Part shown: in pieces, positions 1-8,367 of the stretch
Layout: every line of letters begins with the position of its first letter
How positions within the stretch are numbered: position 1 is the stretch's first letter
Assembly: GCA_025059235.1 (NCBI GenBank)
Contig: JANXCV010000001.1
Coordinates: forward strand, 124,001-188,000
Direction of reading: 5' to 3'
DNA length: 64,000 bases
DNA from: Candidatus Calescibacterium sp.
GTDB taxonomy: Bacteria > DRYD01
Notes under the pieces: generated by a model
The model's database searches: none
Told to the model about the DNA's origin: nothing
Seen by the model: the letters and a program-made list of their open reading frames with translations, nothing else
Position numbers and translations under genes: made by a program

Positions 1-498
1 CTACAGCCGCATACCACTTATCACATTATACAAACTATCCCCTTTCTCTTCTATAAATACCTTGGTTCTTATCGGTTTAAAACTTTTACTATCCACAAAA
101 ACATGTTCAGTTCTTCCAAAACAAACCAAACCATCTAACTTCTTCTTTGTTCTCAAATACTCCTCTAACAGATTACTACATTGCTCTAAACTACTCCTAC
201 CATAAATACCCAGATAACCGAAAATAACTCTAATTCCATCGAAATCCTGAATAAAGGTAACAACAGAAAACACATCCTCAAATTTTAGAGGCCTATAGAA
301 CTCACAATAAGCAGACACCAGAGGGCTGAGAATAAAATATTTCTCCTCCAGAATAGAATAGTTTATGACCTTCTGAGAAAAGAAGTCACACCTAGCCAGC
401 TCATAGTACCTAAAATAGTTAGAGTGATGCACAATTTTCATTCTATCCGTCTCATAATACCTTACATATATTTCTGTCTTGGTTATCTTATCAAACAT
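1..498 (-). CDS. 4HBT (YbgC/FadM-like) acyl-CoA thioesterase
   Basis: A 165-residue single-domain hotdog-fold protein. The N-terminus carries the family pattern VRYYETD..KIVHHSNYFRYYELAR (residues 12-36), matching the YbgC-type block in which an Asp and a His next to the HxNY segment form the active site. Such enzymes hydrolyse acyl-CoA or acyl-ACP thioesters in the cytoplasm; the substrate cannot be read from the sequence. It is slightly longer than the usual 130-145 residues because of extra sequence after residue 95. The gene starts 12 bp after the reverse transcriptase stop, so the two are probably co-transcribed. The stop codon is the first three bases of the window, so any genes further downstream are not visible. 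Confidence 0.82.
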   Translation of the reverse strand: MFDKITKTEIYVRYYETDRMKIVHHSNYFRYYELARCDFFSQKVINYSILEEKYFILSPLVSAYCEFYRPLKFEDVFSVVTFIQDFDGIRVIFGYLGIYGRSSLEQCSNLLEEYLRTKKKLDGLVCFGRTEHVFVDSKSFKPIRTKVFIEEKGDSLYNVISGMRL

Positions 499-510
499 AA
501 GTACTAAATC

Positions 511-1806
511 TTATACTGTGAATAATTCCGGTAGCTTAGCACTATATTTTCTCCTCAAACTTTCATACTTAGCTTTATTTATGTATCTTAGATAGTTCAG
601 CTTTCCCTTTAAACTTTCAATCATCTTCTTATCTGTTTGGTCGATTCCTTTTAGATAGATTCTATGAGTTTGAGCTCGAAGTTTTCTGTAATAATTTCTA
701 TCTATGTTTATCTTCTGGTTTATGACCAATCCTAGAACTCTTTTCTTTTTTCTCATAACCTTGGTTTTAAGATGATTTAACTCGTATCCGTACCATCTAA
801 AAACTCTTGACAACTTCGATATTATCATGTCATTTATCTTTCTTAATTCCTCTGAGGTTTGAATACCATTAGAGTTGTATGAGATAATTACATTGTCTGC
901 ATAAATAGAAAAGTCTATCTGTACATTTTTTTTGTCTGATATTTCTGACAATCTTCTGTTAATTTTATGTAGGATACGTGCCATACATAGGTTAGCTATG
1001 ATTGGGCTTGTGGGACTACCGGTGGGAAGAACCCTCTTCCTTGAGCCTTCTTGGTAGGGATAAACAGTGTTAGCAGTCGTCAAACCAGTAATCAAAGAAG
1101 CTACTTCGGAAGGATAACCCAAAATCTCTCTAAAAGCTTGGTAAACTTTTCTCTCAGTAGTATTCTCGAAGAAATCTTTTATATCAAGGCTTATTACTAC
1201 ATCTTTCCCAGTATGTTTTTGTAAAGCCTGTACTATGTTCCTACCCTTAATAAATCCATACATTTCTTCCGGGAACTGTATTTTACAGAGTATATCCTTA
1301 TGTATTATTCTCTGTACTTTTCTTGCAAATCCAGAAGGAATAAGAAGCGTTCTTTCTTTTCCATTTTTTGAAATCTTTTTGATCTTGTAGTACAATTCGC
1401 TCTTTTCAGAAGCTGCAAAGAAACAAAGTTTCTTTCTATCTATGTTATAGTTTTTTTCAAAGTAATTCAAAACTTCATTAGCTGATTTAAATTTTGGAAC
1501 GTTATCGATTTTTAATCCTGGGTAATTTTTTATACTTAGCTTATAACGACGTGAATAATTTTGTTTACTTTTCTTTGATAGAGAAGCTAACCTAATTTCG
1601 CCGGAGTCCAAGAGATAAAATAATCTTCTGCAAATTATTAAGGGTTTGTTAACTCTCTTGTAAAGCGACTCTTCATCTAGCGTGGTTTTTCCTTCCTTCT
1701 GGGATTTTACTGGTATTAAATTCTCACCTTTTTCTTCCAGAGTTTTTGTCGATTTTTTTCTCAGTTTTAATAGCTTGGATACTATTTCGATAACTTTTTT
1801 TATCAT
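511..1806 (-). CDS. Retron-type reverse transcriptase with YADN active site
   Basis: A 431-residue reverse transcriptase. A basic N-terminal extension (1-55) precedes the fingers/palm: YYKIKKISKNGKERTL (139-154), the first catalytic Asp208 in SLDIKDFF, LPTGSPTSP (260-268) and YADN (302-305). LPTGSPTSP resembles the retron LPQGAPTSP block, not group II intron or DGR versions. Between motifs 2 and 3, IVQALQKH (191-198) aligns with retron IVxNAxxH, keeping the His. After the palm, RVLGLVIN (356-363) aligns with the retron VTG block, with Thr changed to Leu. The second Asp of the canonical YADD is Asn305, which in well-studied polymerases would abolish or severely reduce activity. The start ATG has no clear Shine-Dalgarno site and follows the structured segment at 1807-1958. 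It may be an active divergent retron RT, a degenerate one, or a repurposed one. Confidence 0.85.
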   Translation of the reverse strand: MIKKVIEIVSKLLKLRKKSTKTLEEKGENLIPVKSQKEGKTTLDEESLYKRVNKPLIICRRLFYLLDSGEIRLASLSKKSKQNYSRRYKLSIKNYPGLKIDNVPKFKSANEVLNYFEKNYNIDRKKLCFFAASEKSELYYKIKKISKNGKERTLLIPSGFARKVQRIIHKDILCKIQFPEEMYGFIKGRNIVQALQKHTGKDVVISLDIKDFFENTTERKVYQAFREILGYPSEVASLITGLTTANTVYPYQEGSRKRVLPTGSPTSPIIANLCMARILHKINRRLSEISDKKNVQIDFSIYADNVIISYNSNGIQTSEELRKINDMIISKLSRVFRWYGYELNHLKTKVMRKKKRVLGLVINQKINIDRNYYRKLRAQTHRIYLKGIDQTDKKMIESLKGKLNYLRYINKAKYESLRRKYSAKLPELFTV

Positions 1807-1958
1807 GTTTTTTGTAACTACTACCGGTGGGGTTAGACCACCGGTAGTACTTGGCTACTGAGATATACTGGGGTATATCTCAGTAGGGTTGGATATTGGT
1901 GCTGGTGAGGGTTTCCAGACGGCGAACCACCGTCGCAAGGGTATGTTAACTTAAAAAA
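1807..1958 (-). ncRNA. Candidate retron msr-msd RNA upstream of the RT
   Basis: Between the RT start and the upstream gene lies an unusually structured segment. Reading the minus strand 5' to 3': a short hairpin at 1934-1918 (GACGGTG, loop GTT, CGCCGTC; one G-U pair), like the small triloop stems of retron msr. Next is a perfect 14-bp hairpin at 1886-1855 with a 4-nt loop (CTACTGAGATATAC arms), then a perfect 12-bp hairpin at 1849-1819 with a 7-nt loop. No hairpin is followed by a T-run on either strand, so these are not intrinsic terminators. Possible closing a1/a2 pairing: TTTTTT..GTTAAC (1958-1945) with GTTACAAAAAAC (1818-1807), with bulges. The position before the RT, the same strand and the architecture fit a retron; the exact ends and branching G are not determined. 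Confidence 0.6.
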
Positions 1959-1995
1959 GAATTTAGTTCGGGGTAGTGGTAGGCATCCCGCTTTC

Positions 1996-2589
1996 CTAAC
2001 TTCCTTTTTCCACTTTCCCTCGATCATCTGTATTATATTTACAACAATTTTCATCTCTAACTTTTTCACATTTTTTACACCAGACCATTTTTCTTAGATG
2101 TTCTACCTCTATCTTTTCAGTCTTTTCAAGGATATAACCGTTTACAACATAGTAAGCCATAGGATATTTTTGAACATTTATTTTGTTAATAACAAAAGGT
2201 GACCATAAAGCGGATAAAATATTATTATTCTTTGCTATTGTTTTTAACTCTTCTTTATTATTTCCACTTAGTATCGTGTAAACTTTAATATCGAGGTTCT
2301 TTTTTGATAGCCACTTTGAAAAATTCTCAACCTGATTATAATCCTTAACAGTTTCCTTGTCTATGAAAACTAGAACACTCTTTGTAGAGGAAAAGTCAAC
2401 GTTTAGAGTTTTGCCAGACAACAGTTCCTCAAAAGAAACGCTGGATAATAATTTCTGCTCTGTACTTGTTTTAGTTGTTTTAGCTTTTGTAGAACAACAT
2501 CCTCTGCCTTTAGAGCTACCATCACTATGGGGAAACACCAATGTCATTGATATAGCAACAATTAATAACCATACTATTGTCTTTCTCAT
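1996..2589 (-). CDS. Secreted thioredoxin-fold-like protein, no N-terminal CxxC
   Basis: A 197-residue exported protein. Residues 1-20 are a signal peptide (charged start, hydrophobic IVWLLIVAISMTLVF). A low-complexity Ser/Lys/Thr segment with a CC pair follows. From about 65 to 155 the strand-helix order resembles thioredoxin: SVLVFID, a helix, IKVYTIL, a helix, and YPMAYYVVNG with the expected Pro before a strand. The usual CxxC after the first strand is missing (DKETVKDY instead). A separate WCKKC..(6)..CC cluster sits near the C-terminus and might bind metal. The start follows coaX by 15 bp with a GGAGGGTGG Shine-Dalgarno site, so it is translated from the coaX operon. Its role is unknown; the fold is an inference from the pattern. 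Confidence 0.6.
   Translation of the reverse strand: MRKTIVWLLIVAISMTLVFPHSDGSSKGRGCCSTKAKTTKTSTEQKLLSSVSFEELLSGKTLNVDFSSTKSVLVFIDKETVKDYNQVENFSKWLSKKNLDIKVYTILSGNNKEELKTIAKNNNILSALWSPFVINKINVQKYPMAYYVVNGYILEKTEKIEVEHLRKMVWCKKCEKVRDENCCKYNTDDRGKVEKGS
2032..2037 (-). promoter_or_regulatory. Possible -10 box for the retron-like RNA
   Basis: A perfect TATAAT on the minus strand lies inside the 3' end of the upstream coding region. It would place a transcript start near 2025, about 65 bases before the first structured element. The -35 region at the right spacing (TTAGAG near 2060-2055) is a poor match, so this is only a candidate. It would allow the RNA and RT to be expressed separately from the coaX operon. 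Confidence 0.25.
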
Positions 2590-2604
2590 TTTTTACCACC
2601 CTCC

Positions 2605-3396
2605 TTAACCAACCAACTTGTGGTAATAATTCATACCGATAAATTGCAATTTTGGGATCACTTCATCACATTCAATTATATCTTTTGCTATGGATGAAAA
2701 ACCTCCTGTTAAAATTATCTTGAGGTTAGGATATAGTTTCTTTAGATCAAGTAGGATTGAATTTATTCCTCTGGAGATTACATCTACTGTTCCGAGTTGT
2801 ATTTGTCCGATAGTAGTATTTTCGACTATTTTAAATGTAGGTTTTATTTCTACCATAGGTAGCTTTGCAGTTTCTTGGAATAGAGATTTTACCAAAAGCA
2901 TAAATCCAGGTGATATAGATCCTCCTAGGTATTTTCTGTTGACTATGACGTCGACGGTTATGGCAGTTCCAAAGTCTATGATCACGAAATTGTCGTTAAA
3001 TAGGTAGGTGGCCCCGAGGATATCGGCTACTCTATCTGCTCCCATCTGCTTGTATTCATCTGTCTGCCAGTCAATCCCGAGATCATTTCTAGCTTCAACC
3101 CAATAAACCCCCTGACAATTAACATACTTCTCAACAAATCTTTCTATAACGAAGTTTATTTGTGGAACCACTGACGAAACTACAAAAGTATTCAACTCAA
3201 TTCTACCGTTTTTTATTTTATCCCCAACAAAAGGGAATAACCTGCTGTATATATCTTCTGGAGTCTCTATGTTACGAGTAGAAAACCTTAGCTCAATTAA
3301 GTTCTTTTCTATATCCTCCCTTAGATTCTGATTAGGGTTACTTTCAAAAATCCCAAAAACAGTATGTGTATTTCCTATATCGACATAGATTTCCAT
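2605..3396 (-). CDS. coaX: Type III pantothenate kinase
   Basis: A 263-residue ASKHA-fold kinase that phosphorylates pantothenate, the first step of coenzyme A synthesis. Visible motifs: the N-terminal phosphate-binding DIGNT (6-10), the substrate loop MGADRVADILGA with its conserved Asp, IIDFGTAITVD (second phosphate loop), GGSISPG, and a C-terminal LTGGFSS adenosine-binding block. Length matches the family. It leads a small minus-strand group with the secreted protein behind it. CoaX enzymes are typically insensitive to CoA feedback, unlike type I CoaA. Confidence 0.95.
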   Translation of the reverse strand: MEIYVDIGNTHTVFGIFESNPNQNLREDIEKNLIELRFSTRNIETPEDIYSRLFPFVGDKIKNGRIELNTFVVSSVVPQINFVIERFVEKYVNCQGVYWVEARNDLGIDWQTDEYKQMGADRVADILGATYLFNDNFVIIDFGTAITVDVIVNRKYLGGSISPGFMLLVKSLFQETAKLPMVEIKPTFKIVENTTIGQIQLGTVDVISRGINSILLDLKKLYPNLKIILTGGFSSIAKDIIECDEVIPKLQFIGMNYYHKLVG

Positions 3397-3455
3397 ACTA
3401 TACTAATTTTATTCATTTTTCATTACCCCTGCTTAGGCTAAGAAATCAAGAATTT

Positions 3456-6400
3456 TTAATTCAGAATATACTCGGGTATAATCCTGACGTACTTTTCCAG
3501 GTTAGTATACTGATTTTTTAAAATGTTAGATATGGTATGGAATCCTTCCCAATCAATGTACCTGTTCTTAGGTATGACTTCATATCTATCGTTTTGATAA
3601 ATTTCGAAGTTTACCGACATTTCTCCACTATCCTTAAGAAAGCTGGATAAAACCGAAACAAATTTGTAGTAGTCCTCTTCGGGAAAATCCGATGCAATCT
3701 CTACAAAAAGGTTTAATCTGTAAGTTGCTAAGGATCTATTTTGATAGTCTCCATCCTGTGTTTCATTGATTCCGAACAATTTATGGCAGATAACTCTATA
3801 GTTTTCCTCTTCTGAATCATCATCTTCATCGTAATATAGTTCTCCTTTTACAACAACTATATTTCCCTCTACTATCCTTTCTCTATTTTCTCCATAAACT
3901 TCGGGATATACTACTACTTCAATACTGTCATAAGGGTCATCCAGATCAAAAATAGCCATCTTCCCTTTCTTAGTGATCTTTTCCTGTAGATTAGTTATTA
4001 CCCCAATGATTTCAACGTCTTTAACTTTCTTTTCTTTTGCTTCAGATATAGTTTTTTTGTTAATTTTTATAGGGATTCTGTTAAGAGGATGATCAGAAAG
4101 ATAGACACCAAGGAATTCCTTCTCTAACTTCAGTAACTCGAGCTCGTCAATTTTATGCAAGTTGTTATGTTCTGTCCTGATCTCGAAAAGAGAAGATACT
4201 TTGTTTTTTACTCTATTGATTATTTGATCTATTCTCGAAAAAAGTTCCATTCTATTGGGATGTAGTGAATCAAAGCAACCAGAAAGAATAAGAACTTCTA
4301 AAGCTTTTTTGTTTACTATTTGGTTATTGACTCTACTACAAAAGTCGTTTATGTCCTGGAAAGGAGTTTGTCTCTTTTTGATTATTTCATTTACTACAGC
4401 TTCTCCCAATCCTTTTATGCCCAATAATCCATATCTGATATACTTTTTTCCGTCCTTTATTTCTATATCAAAATTTTCACTACTCTTGTTTATATCAGGC
4501 GGTAAAACCTTTATGTTCTTTTCAAAACATTCATTAAGAAATACTTTTAATTTCTTGGGATTACCTTCGACACTCTTTAGGAGACAAGCTAGATACTCAT
4601 AGGGATAGTTAGCTTTCAGATAGGCTGTTATGTAGGTAATCATTCCGTATGCTGCTGAATGAGACTTATTGAAACCGTAGCCCGCAAACTTCTCGATAAT
4701 ATCAAAAAGTTGCCTAGCTAATTCTTCAGAGTATCCATTTTGTATACATCCCTTTATAAAAATCTCTCTGTATTCTTGCATTATTTCTGGTTTTTTCTTT
4801 CCCATGGCTTTCCGTAGATCATCCGCTTGAGAAAGAGAAAAGTTAGCAAATTTATTAGCTATCATCATTATCTGTTCTTGATAGACGATAACACCGTAAG
4901 TTTCTTTTAGTATTTCTTCCAGATCTGGGTGGAGATATTCTATTTTGGATGGATCGTGTTTTGATTCGATAAATTTCTTTACCAATCCACTTTCTAGAGG
5001 TCCGGGTCTATATAGAGCCAAAGCACTGATTATATCGTTTATGCTGGTTGGTTTAAGTTCTTTGAGTAATTTTCTAAATCCTGGGCTTTCAACCTGAAAA
5101 ACTCCGACCGTATCCCCACTACAAAGCAACTCAAAAGTCTTCGGATCATCCAAAGGAATACCATAAATATCTATGTCTATATTCTCAGTTTTTTTGATCA
5201 TTTTTACTACATCATCAATCATAGTCAAAGTCCGAAGTCCTAAAAAGTCCATCTTTACAAACCCCAACCTCTCTACAGATACCATATCGTATGATGTAGC
5301 AACCACATCGTTTATCTTTACAAGTGGGATCATCTCATCGATATCTATCGATGAAATAATTATTCCTGCTGCGTGAACAGATTGATTCCTTATAGCCCCT
5401 TCAAGATCTCTTGCAATATCTATTACTTTTCTTACATCAGGATTATTATTGTAATCTTTTTTCAATTCAGAGATATTTTCAAGAGCTTCGTTTATAGACA
5501 TATTCATGGGTATCATTTTTGCTATGTTATCAGCCCAGGAGGGAGGGAATCCTAGGACTCTTGCTACATCCCTGACGGCTGCTCTTGCTTTCATCGTACC
5601 AAATGCACCTATATTGCAAACCCTATTCCTACCATACTTCTCAATACAATAGTTGATAACTAGATCTCTTTTTAACTGACAGAAGTCAGTATCTATATCT
5701 GGAAGGGATTTTCTACCGGGATTCAGGAATCTTTCAAAGATCAAACCGTATTTCAGTGGATCTATTTGGGTTATACCGATGATATATGCTACTATGCTAC
5801 CGCCGACAGAGCCCCTGCCAGGTCCCACAGGTATCCCATTACTCCTAGCCCAGTTTATGAAATCCCAAACTATTAGAAAATAATCCGAAAATCCCATATT
5901 CCTTATCACAGATAACTCATATTCTAGTCTCTGGATTATCTCTTGCCCATAGTTCGGATATCTTAAGGGTAAATTCTTGTAACATAGGTCTCTGAGTTTT
6001 TCAAAGCTATCTTCTGTTGAAGGAAGATAATAAATACCTTCTGGAAATTTCAGGTCAACCATATCACTTATGAGCCTGGTATTTAAGAAAGCATCTTTAA
6101 ATTCATCACCCCAAATTTTATAGAGTTCTTCAGGGGTTTTTAGGTAAAACTCGTTTTTTTCAAACCTCAGTCTTTTTGGATCATCGATCTTTTTCTTGGT
6201 CTGAACACAGAGAAGAATATCGTGAGAATTGTAGTTTGACTTGTCTAAGTAATGAGAATCGTTGGTAATAACCCTTTTAAGCCCATATTTTTTGGCAATC
6301 CTTATCAACTCGGTATTTACTTTGGTTTGTTCTTCCAAACCGTGGTATTGCAACTCTATAAAAAAATTTTCGTTACCAAATATAGACAAATATTCGTCCA

Positions 6401-6896
6401 GGAGTTTTTTAACTTTCTGATCGTTGTTGTAAAGGATGGCTTGTGGTATTTCTGAAGCTAGACAACCACTCAACATTATCAATCCTTCGGAATGTGAAGC
6501 CAGTAGTTCTTTGTCTATCCTTGGTTTATAATAAAATCCCTCAAGATTGGCCTTAGTTACAAGTTTCACGAGATTCTTATACCCTTTTAAGTCTTTGGCT
6601 ATCAGAAGGATGTGATAACCTGCTACCTTTTCATCATTCTGATCTTGTATTTTCCCTTTGAATTTTCTATCATGAGTTATGTATAGTTCTGCTCCTACGA
6701 TGGGTTTGATTTCGTTCTTTACTGCTTCGTCGTAAAAATGGATGGCTCCCGATATCGTCCCATGGTCAGTTATAGCCGTCGCTATCATACCGTATTCCTT
6801 CACTCTGGAAATCAAATCATCTATTTTTATCATTCCATCAAGGATACTATATGAAGTATGAAGGTGAAGATGTACAAAATCTGCTTTTTTTATCAT
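3456..6896 (-). CDS. dnaE: DNA polymerase III alpha subunit
   Basis: A 1146-residue replicative polymerase of the DnaE1 type. The N-terminal PHP domain begins VHLHLHTSYSILDGM (8-22). The palm has GPGRGSVGGS and the catalytic PDIDTDF; the conserved GYGFNKSHSAAYG block follows. The C-terminal third contains the helix-hairpin-helix region (LLGIKGLGEAVV) and an OB-fold (VEIIGVITNLQEKITKKGK). It synthesises DNA in the replisome with the beta clamp. It is separated by 59 bp from coaX downstream and 8 bp from the upstream protease gene. No frameshift was seen across its length. Confidence 0.97.
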   Translation of the reverse strand: MIKKADFVHLHLHTSYSILDGMIKIDDLISRVKEYGMIATAITDHGTISGAIHFYDEAVKNEIKPIVGAELYITHDRKFKGKIQDQNDEKVAGYHILLIAKDLKGYKNLVKLVTKANLEGFYYKPRIDKELLASHSEGLIMLSGCLASEIPQAILYNNDQKVKKLLDEYLSIFGNENFFIELQYHGLEEQTKVNTELIRIAKKYGLKRVITNDSHYLDKSNYNSHDILLCVQTKKKIDDPKRLRFEKNEFYLKTPEELYKIWGDEFKDAFLNTRLISDMVDLKFPEGIYYLPSTEDSFEKLRDLCYKNLPLRYPNYGQEIIQRLEYELSVIRNMGFSDYFLIVWDFINWARSNGIPVGPGRGSVGGSIVAYIIGITQIDPLKYGLIFERFLNPGRKSLPDIDTDFCQLKRDLVINYCIEKYGRNRVCNIGAFGTMKARAAVRDVARVLGFPPSWADNIAKMIPMNMSINEALENISELKKDYNNNPDVRKVIDIARDLEGAIRNQSVHAAGIIISSIDIDEMIPLVKINDVVATSYDMVSVERLGFVKMDFLGLRTLTMIDDVVKMIKKTENIDIDIYGIPLDDPKTFELLCSGDTVGVFQVESPGFRKLLKELKPTSINDIISALALYRPGPLESGLVKKFIESKHDPSKIEYLHPDLEEILKETYGVIVYQEQIMMIANKFANFSLSQADDLRKAMGKKKPEIMQEYREIFIKGCIQNGYSEELARQLFDIIEKFAGYGFNKSHSAAYGMITYITAYLKANYPYEYLACLLKSVEGNPKKLKVFLNECFEKNIKVLPPDINKSSENFDIEIKDGKKYIRYGLLGIKGLGEAVVNEIIKKRQTPFQDINDFCSRVNNQIVNKKALEVLILSGCFDSLHPNRMELFSRIDQIINRVKNKVSSLFEIRTEHNNLHKIDELELLKLEKEFLGVYLSDHPLNRIPIKINKKTISEAKEKKVKDVEIIGVITNLQEKITKKGKMAIFDLDDPYDSIEVVVYPEVYGENRERIVEGNIVVVKGELYYDEDDDSEEENYRVICHKLFGINETQDGDYQNRSLATYRLNLFVEIASDFPEEDYYKFVSVLSSFLKDSGEMSVNFEIYQNDRYEVIPKNRYIDWEGFHTISNILKNQYTNLEKYVRIIPEYILN

Positions 6897-6904
6897 TTCT
6901 GAGA

Positions 6905-8356
6905 TTAGGCTGCAGAAGGTTTCTTCCTAAAGAATATAAAATATACTGCTATACCTGCAAGAATTATGAATATTCCTCCGCAAAGGAGTACAGCTATAAC
7001 TCCAAGAATAATAATGGTATTATTATCAAAACTTATGCCACTTCTATCTTTACCTTGATCTATGTAGGTTTGAGAGTTTATTATATATTCTTTTACGTAG
7101 GGGTGATCTGGGTACAGTTCTTGAACCTTTTTAAAGTATCTTATGGCATTTCTATATCTTTGTTCAAAGTATTCATCTATTCCTTTTTGATAGTTTTTGT
7201 CTATTTCGGATTGAATGTTTTGTATATTTGCTTCCTTTAGGAAGTTTTGTATTTCTGCGCACGAGACCAAAATTCCGTAATTTTGGGTCTGTAGACCTAT
7301 TCGGGGATCAACTATTGACCAACTGACAGTACCGATGATCTTTCCTTCACTATTATAGGCAGGTCCTCCACTATTTCCACCGCTTATAGTAGCATCGGTT
7401 TGAATAACTCTGACTCCTTTGGAGGAAGTTCTGACGGCAGATACTATCCCTCTTGTAACAGTAGGTTTAAGAATGCTGAAGTGATCGAATATTGGTCCTG
7501 CAAATACGTGGACTTTTGCTGGGTAACCTAGTACCGTTATTTCAGATCCTTCAGTGGGTTCTTGATCTGCTACGATTGAAGTGGGAAGATTGGTCTGATC
7601 AATCTTGACGATAGCAATATCTCTGCCCATATCTACTATATCCTTTATCCTTTCACTTGATCCCAGCTTTATGATGTTAGCTGGTTTGAAGAAGGCTCCG
7701 ATATTGGACCTACCTTTCTCAGCTACTCCTAATCCCGCATAAACCCTCTTCTGATAAGAAAAATCTACAATGTTTGCAGTTATGTAACCTACCACGGCTT
7801 TAACTAGTAATTTTTCTTCCTCAGAAGACAACTGAATTCCTACTTCACTTTCAAAAGCAGTAAAGAGGTCTTCCTTTAAAATGTTTATCAAAAAATTATC
7901 TATAACTGTCTTTTTTAATTCTTCTTCTTCCATAGCAACGACGTGAGTAGCAGTTAGTATATATCCGTTTGGATTTATTATCACTCCGCTTCCTACAGCT
8001 CCTGTGCTTACTTCTACTGTTTTAACTCTCTTTGACGGGATCAAATATTTATTGGGGTTTTTTGCCATTTCAGCAAGTATATATCTAATTGCATTCCTTT
8101 GTATTTCCTCTTCAGTGGATCCCAAAGCACCTGAGTAGGCAAGCTCTACAATCTTCATTTGTAGATTCTGTATTGCATTCTGATTCACAATTGGTTGACT
8201 AAAAGAAACTTTCCCCGAGATTTCGACGTACATCAGAACCACTGCAGGTTTATTATATTCGATTATCTTCTGTAGTTCGGTACTGGCTTTAGTTGGTTGT
8301 AGGATAACTAGGCTTAAGATAAGGAGAGATATTATCAGAATCTGTGCTATTTTCAT
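6905..8356 (-). CDS. Membrane-anchored HtrA-like serine protease
   Basis: A 483-residue exported trypsin-like protease. Residues 1-25 form a signal peptide. The catalytic triad is visible: His138 in YILTATHVV, Asp in MGRDIAIVKI, and Ser in ISGGNSGGPAYNSEGKIIG. An insertion of about 100 residues separates His and Asp. No PDZ domain follows, unlike classical HtrA/DegP. Instead there is a TPR-like helical pair (KGIDEYFEQRYRNAIRYFKKV) and a C-terminal transmembrane segment (about 449-475) ending RKKPSAA. This topology suggests a protease tethered to the inner membrane facing the periplasm, probably for quality control of exported proteins. It starts just 11 bp after the RNase gene stop. Confidence 0.85.
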   Translation of the reverse strand: MKIAQILIISLLILSLVILQPTKASTELQKIIEYNKPAVVLMYVEISGKVSFSQPIVNQNAIQNLQMKIVELAYSGALGSTEEEIQRNAIRYILAEMAKNPNKYLIPSKRVKTVEVSTGAVGSGVIINPNGYILTATHVVAMEEEELKKTVIDNFLINILKEDLFTAFESEVGIQLSSEEEKLLVKAVVGYITANIVDFSYQKRVYAGLGVAEKGRSNIGAFFKPANIIKLGSSERIKDIVDMGRDIAIVKIDQTNLPTSIVADQEPTEGSEITVLGYPAKVHVFAGPIFDHFSILKPTVTRGIVSAVRTSSKGVRVIQTDATISGGNSGGPAYNSEGKIIGTVSWSIVDPRIGLQTQNYGILVSCAEIQNFLKEANIQNIQSEIDKNYQKGIDEYFEQRYRNAIRYFKKVQELYPDHPYVKEYIINSQTYIDQGKDRSGISFDNNTIIILGVIAVLLCGGIFIILAGIAVYFIFFRKKPSAA

Positions 8357-8367
8357 TTTTCTTCACC

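Noticed and set aside
511..1806. Group II intron or diversity-generating retroelement
   Set aside because: No maturase or HNH domain, no intron RNA domain V-like element near the end, and no template/variable repeat pair was seen; the motifs are nearer to retrons.
1819..1886. Hairpins as Rho-independent terminators
   Set aside because: No run of T follows any stem on either strand; the adjacent A/T run lies on the wrong side for both directions.
1833..2069. Open frame of 78 codons on the minus strand across the hairpin region
   Set aside because: It has no ribosome site or recognisable protein features, overlaps the upstream gene's end, and its composition follows the inverted repeats, so it is read as part of the structured RNA.
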